From contig CM042012.1 in the NCBI GenBank assembly GCA_023525715.1, positions 63,166,705-63,230,704 on the forward strand: a DNA stretch of 64,000 bases. Direction: 5' to 3'. Made by a program: the position numbers and the translations under genes. Of this stretch, positions 38,209 through 49,911 are shown one piece after another; position 1 is the first letter of the stretch, and every line of letters starts with the position of its first letter. This DNA comes from Cichorium intybus. Taxonomy: Eukaryota; Streptophyta; Magnoliopsida; Asterales; Asteraceae. The notes below the pieces were generated by a model. It made no database searches, had not been told where the DNA came from, and was given only the letters and a program-made list of their open reading frames with translations.

Positions 38209-39351
38209 GTATTGCTGATTGCTTTTGTTGTAATTACCACCGTAGTTCTGCCCTCCTTAATTATTCGGCATGTATGGTCATCTATTGTTGTTGTTGTAGT
38301 ATTACCCTTAACCATACACTTGATTGACCTCCTGTGGTCTTCATCCTTGTTGAATGTGCTGTTGTTGATTTGATGGTCCTTGTTGATTCCTACTGAGGTT
38401 GCCCATCTCCTTCTTTACTTCTTTTCTACTGTCACTGTCAGTATCCACTGTTGTAGTCGAGGTGGTGTCGTCTTTCTTCCTCGTGGAGTAATTGGTCTTG
38501 GATCCATTGCTCAGCTGCTCCAAGAATCTCCATGTTGTCTCGCTATCCTGCATCATGATCGTCCCTCTAGATGACGCGTTAATCATTTTCTGGCTCGTAC
38601 TGTCGACACCATCATAAAAGAATTTGACCAACTGCCATCGAGGAAACTCATGGTGTAAGCATGAGCGTAACAACTCCTTCCATCTCTCAAAAGCATCGTG
38701 GAATGCTTCGCTTGGTTTTTATTGAAAGTCTTGAATGGCTCTTAGCACCTCAGATGTCTTACTTGCAGGGTAGAATTACGGCAGAAATCTTTTCTTCGGC
38801 TGCTCCCAAGTGGTGATGCTGTTATCCGGCAGTGATGTGAACCGGTACTTAGCATTGTCGTTAAGAGTGAATAGAAACAACCTAAGCCTAAAGAAGTCTC
38901 TATTAGCATTCCTAGGTATGTTCGCATTTGCTATAACTAAGAACTCAAAGAAGTCTCTATTAGCATTCCTAGGTATGTTCGCATTTTCTATAGCTAAGAA
39001 CTCATACAGATGGTTATAAGGATCATCCTGCTTATAAACTCTAAATTCAGGAAAGGCTTCTAACAGTTGCGGCCTAATTTCTACATGACAGTCTACCCCT
39101 TCAGGAAAAAAATATAGGCGATGCATCATCATACTCCCTAGGTTGGAAGTGCGATGCAACTGACTGTTCAATCGGTTGTGGAAAATAAAGAAGGGGAACG
39201 AAGCTACCATCGTTGTAAAGTTCGTTGTTATAATACTGTTTCCCTCTCCACTGATTATTCTACTGCTGCTGTCATGGAGGTCCTCGACCTTGATTCCACT
39301 GGTTGTTTTTGTAATTATGGTTGGGCATCGAGCCATCATCTCCGTCCTCAA
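38209..39351 (-). pseudogene. Athila gag, N-terminal part
   Basis: Minus-strand frames: 39351-38776 (MMHRLYFFPEGVDCHVEIRP, HLYEFLAIENANIPRN, then FRLRLFLFTLNDNAKYRFTS) and 38673-38341 (HHEFPRWQLVKFFYDGVDS, SETTWRFLEQL). This matches the gag of Athila-type elements. A 57-bp in-frame tandem duplication lies at 38890-39003. Frames change near 38720-38775. The continuation is at 27850-28434 beyond the Tekay insertion. Confidence 0.75.
38890..39003. repeat. 57-bp tandem duplication within Athila gag
   Basis: Two adjacent 57-bp copies differ at only two or three bases. On the coding strand each gives a 19-residue block (NANIPRNANRDFFEF...). It keeps the gag frame open. Confidence 0.9.
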
Positions 39352-39889
39352 ACTCCAGGTCTCCTAGTTGAGTCTATTTGGGCTGTTGTTGTACGGTTTG
39401 TTGTGGTATTTGAGGTTGTGGTTGTTGAAACTATAGTGATGGAATTTGTGGTTGTTGGTGTTGGCGTGGAGCACCATCACGATTTGGTACCCCGCACGGC
39501 TGCGTAACTCCAGCAGGTGGTCCACGAGGATTTGGTAAAGGTTGAACTACTGGAGGAATGGACACACGGCTAAAACTGTGTTGCCACCACTAGCACTTGT
39601 GTAAGCTCCATTAGTATTCACTGGAATCGGGGGCACAATCGGCTATCCCCCTGTTACCTCGCTATGTAGCTCATGGATAACATCCTCAATCAAAACCTCG
39701 TCAGAACGCATATCGAATAATCGTTTACAAACACGGTTTCTACATGCTGTTCTTTCAATTTCATAATCAAATAAAAGAGGTGACGTTTGTTCACCCCGAC
39801 GCGTGCGCATGCACAAAATGAAAAAGAGCGTAAAAACAATTAAACTAATTGAACTAAAGAAAACGTGACAATGTGTCAAGTGCACAACT
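39352..39889 (-). other. Athila 5' leader
   Basis: Sequence between gag and PBS with no convincing gene; a 93-codon minus-strand ORF (39643-39924) overlaps the PBS and is taken as chance. Confidence 0.5.
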
Positions 39890-39906
39890 CCCCGACAACG
39901 GCGCCA
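39890..39906 (-). other. primer-binding site of the Athila-type element
   Basis: TGGCGCCGTTGTCGGGG on the minus strand, complementary to the 3' end of tRNA-Asp, the PBS used by Athila elements. It lies 22 bp inside the LTR. Confidence 0.8.
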
Positions 39907-39928
39907 AAATTTGACACGTCGCATTCGT

Positions 39929-40776
39929 TGATGCGGTCAAAAATGTAAAATAAAAACCTTACAACTCATTAGCTAGCAGCAAAGTAAGGGTGGAACTAAG
40001 GAGTTCGTGGTCGATCTACACTGAAGCAATAGATCACAATTAATCAATGCCAGACTAATCTGTTTCTGAGATCAAACTCAGGAAATCAGCTACAAACCAG
40101 ATCGGAAACAATAAATAAAGACAATGGTTGACACCAAAAATGTAAGATTGCAATAAAATGAACTCAACATAAACTTGCATTAAACCGAATCCAATCAGAG
40201 CCAAATGATTCTGATTACGATTACTAAATCAATCCAGGTGGTCGATGGGGTTCTACATATTAGAACCCTCAATCACACGCAATGAATGATAATCGAAAAA
40301 CAAATAAAGTAACAGAAACTAGCCAACTATTGAATCTAACGACAAAGCTATAAAATTTTGAGTCAAAGATGCTTGAATGTCTCTCAAAGGTCTGATCTTC
40401 GCTCCCGAATTACAAAATCAGAGCCTCTATTTATAGTTGCAGATTTTGGCCTCTATGCAGCACGAGGTGGCCTTTTACGCGATGCGAGTCAACTTTATCC
40501 CCCATTGTTCGCACTTTGAAATTTGAATCTTCACCAGGGTTAGACACTTGTCCACGTCGCATGCTTCGTTCATACGTGCAACATGTGTCATTTTGACTTG
40601 AATCCAGCTTTGTTTCCAACTTTGCTAACTTGTACACATTTTATCTTGTATTATCGTTAAAACAGAACACAAGCCCTAGACACAAAAGTGAGTGATATTA
40701 GTCATATTAGAAATGTAATTCAACTAAATCCCAACTCAATAATGACTATAATGCTTGACATTACTAGGCGTTATCA
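39929..40776 (-). repeat. 5' LTR of the Athila-type element
   Basis: 848 bp; TGATAACGCC...CCGCATCA on the element strand. It lacks about 100 bp found in the 3' LTR (deletion between GTTCGTGGT and CGATCTACACTG). Confidence 0.8.
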
Positions 40777-41300
40777 TGGACTTCCCTTTAATGAACCCAT
40801 ATGACTTTGTAGTACTGGTAGAGAAGTGGTGTAGGATGAACCAGAAGTCGATGTGAAACAAACCAATTTTACAAAAGGGCATATGCATATTGGTAGATTT
40901 ATGAAGTTCTATATTAAACTTTTTAATAACTATAATACAAAAATTACGAATGTGCATAAGATAAAATCGGGGGGTGCTAACAAGAAGTTAGATGAAATAG
41001 ACGAGATTGCTGATGGAGTTATTTTACAAGTTCCATGGCGTATCATATACAATGGAAGATTGCTTCCCAGAAGTCCTTGCAAAAAGGTATTCTTTAACAT
41101 TGATTTCAAAGGGAGGTTCCCTAAGGATTTCCTACAAAGTATCATGGCTAGGAAATATCATGTGATCTTAATAGTCCAAAAGACAAGAATGAACTTAGAG
41201 AACACATCACCTGGTGGATAAACATCAGACGAGTTCTTTTAGATGTGTTCCCACTACTGTAACTTCGGACCATCGGTGCCTTCGACATAAAGGGGAAGAT
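40777..41300 (+). other. unassigned coding-like sequence right of Athila
   Basis: A 122-codon plus-strand ORF (40853-41221) with ADGVILQVPWRIIYNGRLLP and FFNIDFKGRFPKDFLQS; no family recognised. It ends in a purine run (AAAGGGGAAGAT, 41290-41300) just before a TGTTGGG start, so it may be the 3' internal end of an LTR element. It might also be the other half of the sequence at 21424-21993 if Athila split one locus; I have no proof. Confidence 0.3.
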
Positions 41301-41672
41301 TGTTGGGTTTTTTATTGTGTCAAAATTTTGCCCCAGCTCATCCGAAGTTATGAACTTATCCGAAGCCTAATGAAACTGCTGGCAAACCACTATCATAGAC
41401 CTAGGGATAGGTGTATGTTAGCTGAGTCAATTAGTTGCGTTATTTTGTGGGCTGTATGTTTTGGGTTTTAGCCGAGTCATGCAAAAATAGTCGTTTGTGT
41501 TAGATTGTTCAAGTGTGATTAAGATTGGTGTAAGGCTAGTACGTTCTTAGATGCTTGTCATTGTTTGTGGTTGATAGTTCTATTTTTGTACCTTCACCAT
41601 ATTAATTAAGCATTCAACATTGCTTATTCTCATATTTTATGTTAATTGATTGGTTTATACTTGTTCTTAACA
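41301..41672 (+). repeat. possible copia LTR
   Basis: Preceded by the PPT-like AAAGGGGAAGAT, starts TGTTGGGTTT and may end TTCTTAACA; about 372 bp. No partner LTR or TSD seen. Low confidence. Confidence 0.35.
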
Positions 41673-41890
41673 ATATATGTTCCGTATTATCGAATTAATA
41701 TCCATGCAACATAAAAAACCGACTAATAATAAAACAAAAATGATATTATATTGTGTATTAGGTATGTTTTTTTGTATGTGGGTTGATTTTATAATTGCAA
41801 AAATGGATAATAATAATAATCATAATAATAATAATTACAACAACGACAAGTATAAGAATAATAATTTTGACTATGAGACTAAAAATAATA

Positions 41891-42147
41891 CTCCCTCCGT
41901 CCCTTTTTTATTGTCCACTTTTGACTTTTAAAAGTATTTCTTTTTCAACTTTGACCGTAAATATTTTTTGTTTTGTTATATAATACTTGATGCAAAATAT
42001 ATGGATGGATTGTATTTTAAACGTATTTCCATTGCTATAATTTTCATCAAGTATCATATAACACAAACAAAAATATTTAAAGTCAAAGTTGAAAAAAAAA
42101 AGACTTTTAAAAGTCAAAAGTGGACAATAAAAAAGGGATAGAGGGAG
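41891..42147. mobile_element. Stowaway-type MITE
   Basis: Terminal inverted repeats begin CTCCCTCCGTCCC on the left and, read inverted, CTCCCTCTATCCC on the right, continuing TTTTTTATTGTCCAC and pairing over about 100 bp. The element, 257 bp, is almost entirely palindromic and flanked by TA (41889-41890, 42148-42149). Stowaway MITEs are non-autonomous Tc1/mariner elements with this end sequence and TA target. No ORF is credible here. Confidence 0.93.
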
Positions 42148-42149
42148 TA

Positions 42150-42987
<838 letters not shown>

Positions 42988-43019
42988 TAATTAAATAAAT
43001 AATTTACACACAATCATAC

Positions 43020-43609
43020 TGTTGGAATACGATAACATAAAACAACGCAGCGGAAACAGAAATCAAAATCGTATTCAACCAGGATCACAGAATCATGCAC
43101 ACTTTTGTAACTGTAAAATCAAGAGGGTTCAAGACATACCTTTTGAATCTCAGATCTGATTTTGTTAGGATGACGAGAGCCCAAAGTAGAACTCCTCTAA
43201 TGTAATCGCACCCAAGACAATGATCCAGCACCCGTTGATGTAGTATATACCTTTGCTTGAAGTTTTAGCATGTAATACCTAGGGTTTTGAAAGAAATCGG
43301 CCGTATACCGAGGGGTGGGAGGAGGGTGACGAAAATTAGGGTTTTGGCAGCACTTACAACTCAGATCTAGGGTTGTATTTATAGTGCTCCTCATCCTTAT
43401 CCCCTCCTTTGTGGATATTTCACTTTAGTCCTTTATCCTCATTAAGTTTCTAATTAATATACCTTTACTTTGGTATATTAATAAACTTAACCCCTCAAGT
43501 TTATTTTCGATCTCTTTTAGCTAAATCGTCTCTTGCGTGTAACCCAAAAGGACCCTACTATTTATAATAATATTACCAACTTGTTATAACGATGGGCATA
43601 TAACCAACA
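43020..43609 (-). repeat. 3' LTR of the young copia
   Basis: 590 bp; TGTTGGTTATATGCCC...GTATTCCAACA on the element strand. Preceded on that strand by PPT AAGTGGGAGAC (plus 43610-43620). Confidence 0.95.
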
Positions 43610-44493
43610 GTCTCCCACTTGCACTTGTTATAACAACTGTATGGTCTAATATTCATTAACCTAGTAAGGTGTATGTCATCCTAGGCAAATGCCGTGTTCA
43701 TCTAATGAAACAGCCCTTAGGCAAGTGATCAAATATTCCTTTGTTCTACAAGATATCCATATGAACGTCTGACATGGAATTCTGTCAGTCTCATACATTC
43801 AAGATTATGTTTTCCGATAGAGATTTGTGATGACCACAACAAACTGCACTTATTGATTCTATATCAATTCAGTTCGAGTACGGCCCTACATTTGCTGTCA
43901 ACACCAAATCATCGAGGGGCCCACGGATATCGCTTCTCCTGTTAGGGCAGAAGGAACAAATAAACTTTGACTACACGGATCTCGCCCACTCATCATGCCA
44001 TATCTGGACATTCCCTGTATGGCTGCCAGTTACGGACAACGTTGGAGAAAACCAAGACATAACAGACTGCAGGACTAAGAATCAATGCATCTCCGCTTGA
44101 AGAATATAAGATATTACCATCTTAGAATTACTCGTGACACATTCCATAAAGTAATCTCTAAGTACAGGTTACTCCAATACTTAATCCCTATTAAGTACAC
44201 ATGAGAATTAGCGCATCTCTATGCTATGTCCATCTCTATGGACAATTTACTAATTCCTCATGTCAGCCTTGAGTCACTACTTACTCCCAAAAGTATGACC
44301 GACTGTGGACGTTTTGAATAATAAAATAATTATTCAGGAAGTCAATAAAACATGCAAAATTGGAACACAATGATAAACTAATGAAATGACTGCCTTCATG
44401 CATATATTAAGTTCTCCACATAATAATCTTCAAAACAAATAGATTTTCACATTGCTTGAGTTCCAAACACAAATCAAACTAAATTAACTACAC
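43610..44493 (-). other. copia 3' untranslated region with PPT
   Basis: PPT at 43610-43620, then about 870 bp of non-coding sequence up to the pol stop. I see no further ORF; such a long 3' region is more than usual for small copia elements. Confidence 0.6.
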
Positions 44494-47103
44494 TTAAACC
44501 AACTCATTTGCAAATATGATGCCCATCGACCTAGTATGAGAATCATGCTTGGCCTGAGATAACGGTTTAGTGAATGGATCAGCAAGATTATCTTCTGATG
44601 TAACTCTACTAATCGTGATGTCTCCTTCTTCAAAGAGCCTCCGGATATAATGGTACTTCCGGTGTATATGCCTTGTGCGCTTGTGAGCTCTGGGTTCTTT
44701 CGCCAAGGCGACTGCACCCTCATTGTCACAGAAGATCTCAACTGGACCATCAATGCTAGGAACAACACCGAGATCCCTGATGAACTTCTTCATCCACATG
44801 GCTTCCTTTGCAGCTTCATTAACTGCAATATACTCAGCCTCCGTTGTCGAATCAGCTACTGTTTCTTGCTTGGTACTCTTCCAAGTTACTGCCCCACCAT
44901 TCAGTAAGAACACGAATCCTGACTGCGAACAGGAGTCGTCTCTATCGGTTTGGAAGCTAGCATCACTATAACCACTTACACTGAGTTCTTCCATGCCCCC
45001 ATAGACCAAGAACACTTCCTTCGTCCTCCGAAGATACTTAAGAATGTTCTTGACTGCAGTCCAATGATTTTCACCAGGATTGGCCTGATAACGACTCGTC
45101 ATACTCAAGGCACAAGAGACGTCAGGCCTTGTACATAACATGGCATACATGATCGATCCCATTGCTGAAGCATATGGGATTCGACTCATTCTTTCTTGTT
45201 CATCACTAGAACTAGGACATTGGTCTCTACTCAATGTCATACCACGTTGCATAGGCACGAATCCTTTCTTGGAATCCTGCATCTTGAACCTTTTCAAGAT
45301 TTTATCTATGTATGTACTCTGGCTTAAACCAATGAGTCGCCTAGATCTATCTCTATAGATCTTTATACCAAGTATGTATGCCGCTTCTCCCAAGTCTTTC
45401 ATAGCGAAACAATCCCCAAGCCAAGTTTTAACACTTTGCAACATTGGGACATTGTTTCCTATGAGTAGTATGTCATCAACATACAGCACAAGGAAGACAA
45501 CAGCACTCCCACTAGCTCTGACATATACACATGGCTCATCTTCACTTCTCGAAAATCCAAACTCTTTGATTTTCTCATCGAAGCAGAGATTCCAGCTGCG
45601 AGATGCTTGTTTGAGTCCATAAATCGACTTCACAAGTTTACACACTCTATTGGGATATTTCGACTGTACAAAACCCTCTGGCTGTGTCATATACACATCT
45701 TCTGAAAGTTTTCCGTTAAGGAAAGCGGTTTTTACATCCATTTGCCATATTTCGTAGTCATAAAAGGCTGCGATGGCAAACAATATCCTGATAGATTTAA
45801 TCATTGCCACTGGTGAAAAAGTTTCCTCATAATCAATCCCTTGGGTTTGATTATAACCCTTTGCCACCAGTCTGGCTTTATATGTGTGTACTTTTCCATC
45901 CATGTCTGTCTTCTTCTTGAAGACCCATTTACACCCAACTGTTTTAAGGCCAGGTGTTTGATCAACCAAGTTCCAAACTTGGTTATCATACATGGATTTC
46001 ATCTCGCTCTCCATAGCCTCCTTCCATTTGGCAGCATCTGGGCCTGCCATTGCTTCCTGATAGCTGGTAGGTTCATCGTCACCTACCATTGACTCATCAC
46101 CTTCAGTAATATGTAAACCATAAAATTCAGGTGCATGACGTACTCTATCAGATCTCCGGACAAGAGGTGGAGGTATGTCAGATTCCCCAGCTGTACTTGG
46201 CTGAGGCTCAACAGGTTTTTCAACCTCTGATTGAGAGCTAGTGCCAACATCAGGTCCTTTATTGGTTGGTTCTTGAATCTCCTCAAGATCAATTTGGCTC
46301 CCACTGGCCTCTTGGTGTATCAGCTCCCTCTCTCGGAAGACTGCCCTTCGTGCAACAATCACCTTGTTTTCAGAAGGTTTGTAAAACAAATACCCAAAAG
46401 AACTAGCAGGATAACCAATAAAGTAACACCTCTCTGATCTGGGTTCTAGTTTGTCGATGGCTTCACGACGGACGTAAGCCTCACAACCCCAGACTTTCAA
46501 ATGCGCCAATGAGGGTTTAGTCCCATTCCATATTTCAGAGGGTGTCTTACTGACCTTCTTAGTTGGTACAAGGTTCAGGACTTTTGCTGCAGTCTCCAAG
46601 GCATAGCCCCAGAAACTGATTGGAAGCGTAGCACGACTCATCATGGACCGAACCATATCAAGTAATGTTCGGTTCCTCCTCTCAGCTACACCATTATGTT
46701 GTGGTGTTTCGGGAGGAGTCAACTGTGAAACAATTCCACAGTTCCCCAGATGATCGTAGAATTCTTGACTAAGATATTCTCCACCCCTGTCGGATCGGAG
46801 GATCTTAATCCTTTTGCCCCGTTGATTCTCTACTTCGTTCTGAAACCTTTTGAACACCTCGAAGGTTTCAGACTTATGTTTAATCAAATAAACATACCCA
46901 TATCTACTGAAGTCATCAGTAAATGTGACGAAGTACCTTTCTCCATGTCTTGTGGCTGATCTGAACGGTCTACACACATCAGTGTGTATGAGGTCCAACA
47001 GATCCTTGCCTCTTTCAAAGTTTCCTGAGAATGGCGCTTTTGTCATCTTGCCTAATAAACAAGACTCGCATACATTATCAGACTTGAGGTCGAATGATTC
47101 CAA
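44494..47103 (-). CDS. copia pol: integrase, reverse transcriptase, RNase H
   Basis: 869 residues from the first Met; the frame is open from about 47163. Order: end of GAG-pre-integrase zinc region (CESCLLGKMTKAPF), integrase core with IHTDV, LRSDRGGEYLS and NGVAERRNRT (D-D-E), RT with KARLVAKGYNQTQGIDYEET, QMDVKTAFLNG and catalytic YVDDILLIG (about residue 543), RNase H with YSDASFQTD, DSTTEAEY and FCDNEGAVALAKEP. It copies and integrates the element. All catalytic motifs are intact. Upstream, a TAG at 47164-47166 (where copia elements have Trp before HCRLGH) and a frame change separate it from gag, so the polyprotein cannot be made as usual. Confidence 0.93.
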   Translation of the reverse strand: MESFDLKSDNVCESCLLGKMTKAPFSGNFERGKDLLDLIHTDVCRPFRSATRHGERYFVTFTDDFSRYGYVYLIKHKSETFEVFKRFQNEVENQRGKRIKILRSDRGGEYLSQEFYDHLGNCGIVSQLTPPETPQHNGVAERRNRTLLDMVRSMMSRATLPISFWGYALETAAKVLNLVPTKKVSKTPSEIWNGTKPSLAHLKVWGCEAYVRREAIDKLEPRSERCYFIGYPASSFGYLFYKPSENKVIVARRAVFRERELIHQEASGSQIDLEEIQEPTNKGPDVGTSSQSEVEKPVEPQPSTAGESDIPPPLVRRSDRVRHAPEFYGLHITEGDESMVGDDEPTSYQEAMAGPDAAKWKEAMESEMKSMYDNQVWNLVDQTPGLKTVGCKWVFKKKTDMDGKVHTYKARLVAKGYNQTQGIDYEETFSPVAMIKSIRILFAIAAFYDYEIWQMDVKTAFLNGKLSEDVYMTQPEGFVQSKYPNRVCKLVKSIYGLKQASRSWNLCFDEKIKEFGFSRSEDEPCVYVRASGSAVVFLVLYVDDILLIGNNVPMLQSVKTWLGDCFAMKDLGEAAYILGIKIYRDRSRRLIGLSQSTYIDKILKRFKMQDSKKGFVPMQRGMTLSRDQCPSSSDEQERMSRIPYASAMGSIMYAMLCTRPDVSCALSMTSRYQANPGENHWTAVKNILKYLRRTKEVFLVYGGMEELSVSGYSDASFQTDRDDSCSQSGFVFLLNGGAVTWKSTKQETVADSTTEAEYIAVNEAAKEAMWMKKFIRDLGVVPSIDGPVEIFCDNEGAVALAKEPRAHKRTRHIHRKYHYIRRLFEEGDITISRVTSEDNLADPFTKPLSQAKHDSHTRSMGIIFANELV

Positions 47104-48538
47104 AATCCCATCCTCTTGGAGTTTGGCGATGCGTTTCTTGTTTATATGGCCAAGTCGACAATGCTATAGACATGATATCCAATACACTTTTGGATGTATC
47201 TGAATCAACATTTAAGATTAAGCTATTATTCCTTCTAATGCTCACGATAGTCTCATAAATACCATTTGTAGGACATGCTTTAAAGTAAAGACAATCATTT
47301 TTGAAAACTAAAATATTTCCATTATCAAAACCAAAATCAAAACCGTCTCGATACAAAGCACTAAAAGAAATAATGTTTCTAGCCATTTCTGGCGAATAGC
47401 AACAATCTAATAAATTAATAGAAAATCCAGTAGAAAGCACGAGCTCGTAATCCCCAATCCTCTTGACAGCAGCCGTATGTCTGTTGCCCATGATCAGGTC
47501 AAGCTCCCCATGCCTTAACTTCTTACTTCTTCTTAGTCCCTGCACATCAGAACAAATGTGAGTACCACATCCTGTGTCTAGGACCCATGAATTAGTAGTA
47601 GAAGTATTATGGAGTTCTATCATGTATATACCTGAGGTACCAGACACTTTGGGCTTGATCTTCTTGATCTCCTCCAGGTATTTAGGGCAGGTTCGCTTCC
47701 AGTGTCCCTTTTCTCCGCAGTGGAAACAAATGGCCTCATCAGGGTTTGGTGACGGCACTATCATAGAACCAGCCTTGCCTTTGTTGCTAGGGTTGGAGTT
47801 GGGGTTACCAACTTGACCCTTCCCTTTGCCTTTAGGCTTCCTGGCTTTCCTTTTCTTGATTGCCCCTTCCCTGATTGCCAATACCGGAGCCGTGGAGCTG
47901 GAGTTCTTAGATTTAGACATATTTGCCTCGGCAGTTTTTAGCATGCCGTGTAACTCCATTATGGTCTTTTCCAATCCATTCATATTAAAATTCAGTGTGA
48001 ACTGACTGAATGTACTGCTCAGCGAGTGGAGGATGATATCCGTAACCAATTGCTGAGCGATCGGAAATCCAAGTCGCTCCAATCTGTCAACGTACGCTTT
48101 CATCTTAAGCACGTGTGCACTGACAGCGGTTCCCTCCTGCTGCTTGCAATCTAGTAAGGAGATCATAGTGTCATATCGTTCCTGTCTAGCCTGCTCTTGG
48201 AACATTTCCTTGAGCTGGTCGGCCATGTCGAACGCCCCAGCGGTCTCGAAACTCTTTTGGAGTTCCGGAACCATGGTCGCCAACATGAGACAAGCAACCT
48301 CATCCGACTGATCTTTATGCTTTTGCCAAGCATCCCTAACAGCTCTAGTTGCATCATCAGCTGGAGCCTCAGGAAGAGCTGTGTCCAGGACCCATTCTTT
48401 CTTATCATACCGGAGGGCGATCCGAAGGGAACGCATCCAGTCCAAGTAGTTTGATCCGGTCAGCTTATCCTTAGAGAGGAGTTGCATTAGTGAGATATTT
48501 GTAGCCGAATTCGAATTTCCATTTGTGTTTGGAGCCAT
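47078..48538 (-). CDS. copia gag with zinc knuckle and protease
   Basis: 486 residues starting MAPNTNGNSNSATNISLMQL. Capsid-like gag (KLTGSNYLDWMRSLRIALRY, EVACLMLATMVPELQKSF, ISLLDCKQQEGTAVSAHVLK), a basic stretch (KKRKARKPKGKGKG), a CCHC knuckle CFHCGEKGHWKRTC (about 270) and an aspartic protease with WVLDTGCGTHICSD (about 320). The last ~30 residues (from about NVDSDTSKS) read out of frame into what should be GAG-pre-integrase. Gag forms particles; the protease would process the polyprotein. The 26-bp overlap with the pol ORF is in a different frame. Confidence 0.92.
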   Translation of the reverse strand: MAPNTNGNSNSATNISLMQLLSKDKLTGSNYLDWMRSLRIALRYDKKEWVLDTALPEAPADDATRAVRDAWQKHKDQSDEVACLMLATMVPELQKSFETAGAFDMADQLKEMFQEQARQERYDTMISLLDCKQQEGTAVSAHVLKMKAYVDRLERLGFPIAQQLVTDIILHSLSSTFSQFTLNFNMNGLEKTIMELHGMLKTAEANMSKSKNSSSTAPVLAIREGAIKKRKARKPKGKGKGQVGNPNSNPSNKGKAGSMIVPSPNPDEAICFHCGEKGHWKRTCPKYLEEIKKIKPKVSGTSGIYMIELHNTSTTNSWVLDTGCGTHICSDVQGLRRSKKLRHGELDLIMGNRHTAAVKRIGDYELVLSTGFSINLLDCCYSPEMARNIISFSALYRDGFDFGFDNGNILVFKNDCLYFKACPTNGIYETIVSIRRNNSLILNVDSDTSKSVLDIMSIALSTWPYKQETHRQTPRGWDFGIIRPQV

Positions 48539-49897
48539 CTATATGAAAAGTAGATTTAATTAGTTTGATTAGTCCTTAAAAAAATAATTACCCAAAACAA
48601 TAATTTTACTTAAGGCTAGAATCCATATTTCACTTCTGGTGGTGAAGAGGTATGTCGTAGTCACCCCCAAAAGTTATTTAGGTAGGCAATACTCTTTGCC
48701 AACTTCAATCTCTATGAAGCTTCTAGATCTTTTGGGATTCATTGAGTCTGATCAATGACATGTTTAATCCCATCATGCTCATCCTCTCTCTCGTGACGGG
48801 TATGCCGCGGATCACGAGTTTGGATGGTAAATCGACCACGAAGGACCCACGTGACACCCGGCCCATGATTCATGAGTTATCGCGAGTATCACATCATTTT
48901 GGCCGAGTCCGATCCGACGCGTTGGCTATGGCACTTCCCACGCCGGAAGGGCCCTGTTAAATGTGTGGTTCTTTGTGGGCAGCATGAGATGTACTTTTTC
49001 ATAAAACGGGATTTTGTTTCGTTTTTGTTAAAACATTTTAACCTTTTAATTGGCATAATGGTCAATTTAAACTTTTAAAACCGGTTTGAAATTGCCAATT
49101 TGACTTTTGAAAAATCTATTAACTTTTAACCAATTTTTCTTACTTATGTATTTTCAGTAATACTTTTATCTTGAAACACTATTCTATCAAACCCTTTCGA
49201 TAACTCCACTCGATAAAATGTGACAGGCGGTGAGGGTGGTAAGCAATGAATGCTATTTAAAAACCGACCTCATTAGGAATCAAAGAGACCTCCTTCAACC
49301 TTCTACACATTTAGAGTAGGTGAGCCTAGTCACGGTCTGACCAATGTTTTTATTTTAAGTTATACATACAGATACAATTCTAATATATATACCATTTAAA
49401 ATTTAAGTATTTCTTTGAAAATTATGTTTAACTATTAATTCTATTAAACACGCAAGGATGCAGTGTTAATAATTAATTTAAACAATTATCCATTAAATTT
49501 TGAAGCATTTTAAACTTTGTGTTTAGCTATTAATCCTATTGAGCATGCAAGCATTCTATGTCAATGATTAATCTAAACAATCATACAATATTAAAATCAC
49601 CATTTTATAACAAGAAATCTGATTTCAGAAAAATAAAACTTCACACCCGCCGCGACGCGAAACACGAGAACACGCGACGCGGTAATCAAAAGAAACTGAT
49701 CATGCCAAGAACGACGCGGCGCGGAACAATAAGAAACGCGACGCGGCAAAACCCTAATGATCGTAACTTTAGAGAAGACCGTGACGCGACCATTCAAGGA
49801 CCGCGGCGCGGACGTCGACAGATTCGATAATTCAAAGAAAAAAAACGATTTTTAACAATTTTAATCGAATCAAAACAGTACAAAATCATGATAACCT
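48539..49897 (-). other. copia 5' leader
   Basis: About 1.36 kb of non-coding leader between PBS and gag, homologous in part to 26057-26903. It contains the CGCG palindrome cluster (49648-49811). Short plus-strand ORFs here are shadows. Confidence 0.7.
49648..49811. repeat. cluster of palindromes, core CGCG-N-CGCG, in copia leader
   Basis: Five or six copies: CCGCGACGCG, CGCGACGCGG (twice), CGCGGCGCGG-type and CCGCGGCGCGG. Each has CGCG arms around one base. They are the only GC-rich islands in an AT-rich leader and resemble in layout the clusters in the gypsy LTRs. Confidence 0.75.
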
Positions 49898-49910
49898 GGC
49901 TCTGATACCA
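49898..49910 (-). other. primer-binding site of the young copia
   Basis: TGGTATCAGAGCC on the minus strand, one base inside the 5' LTR, complementary to initiator tRNA-Met. Confidence 0.9.
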
Positions 49911-49911
49911 C

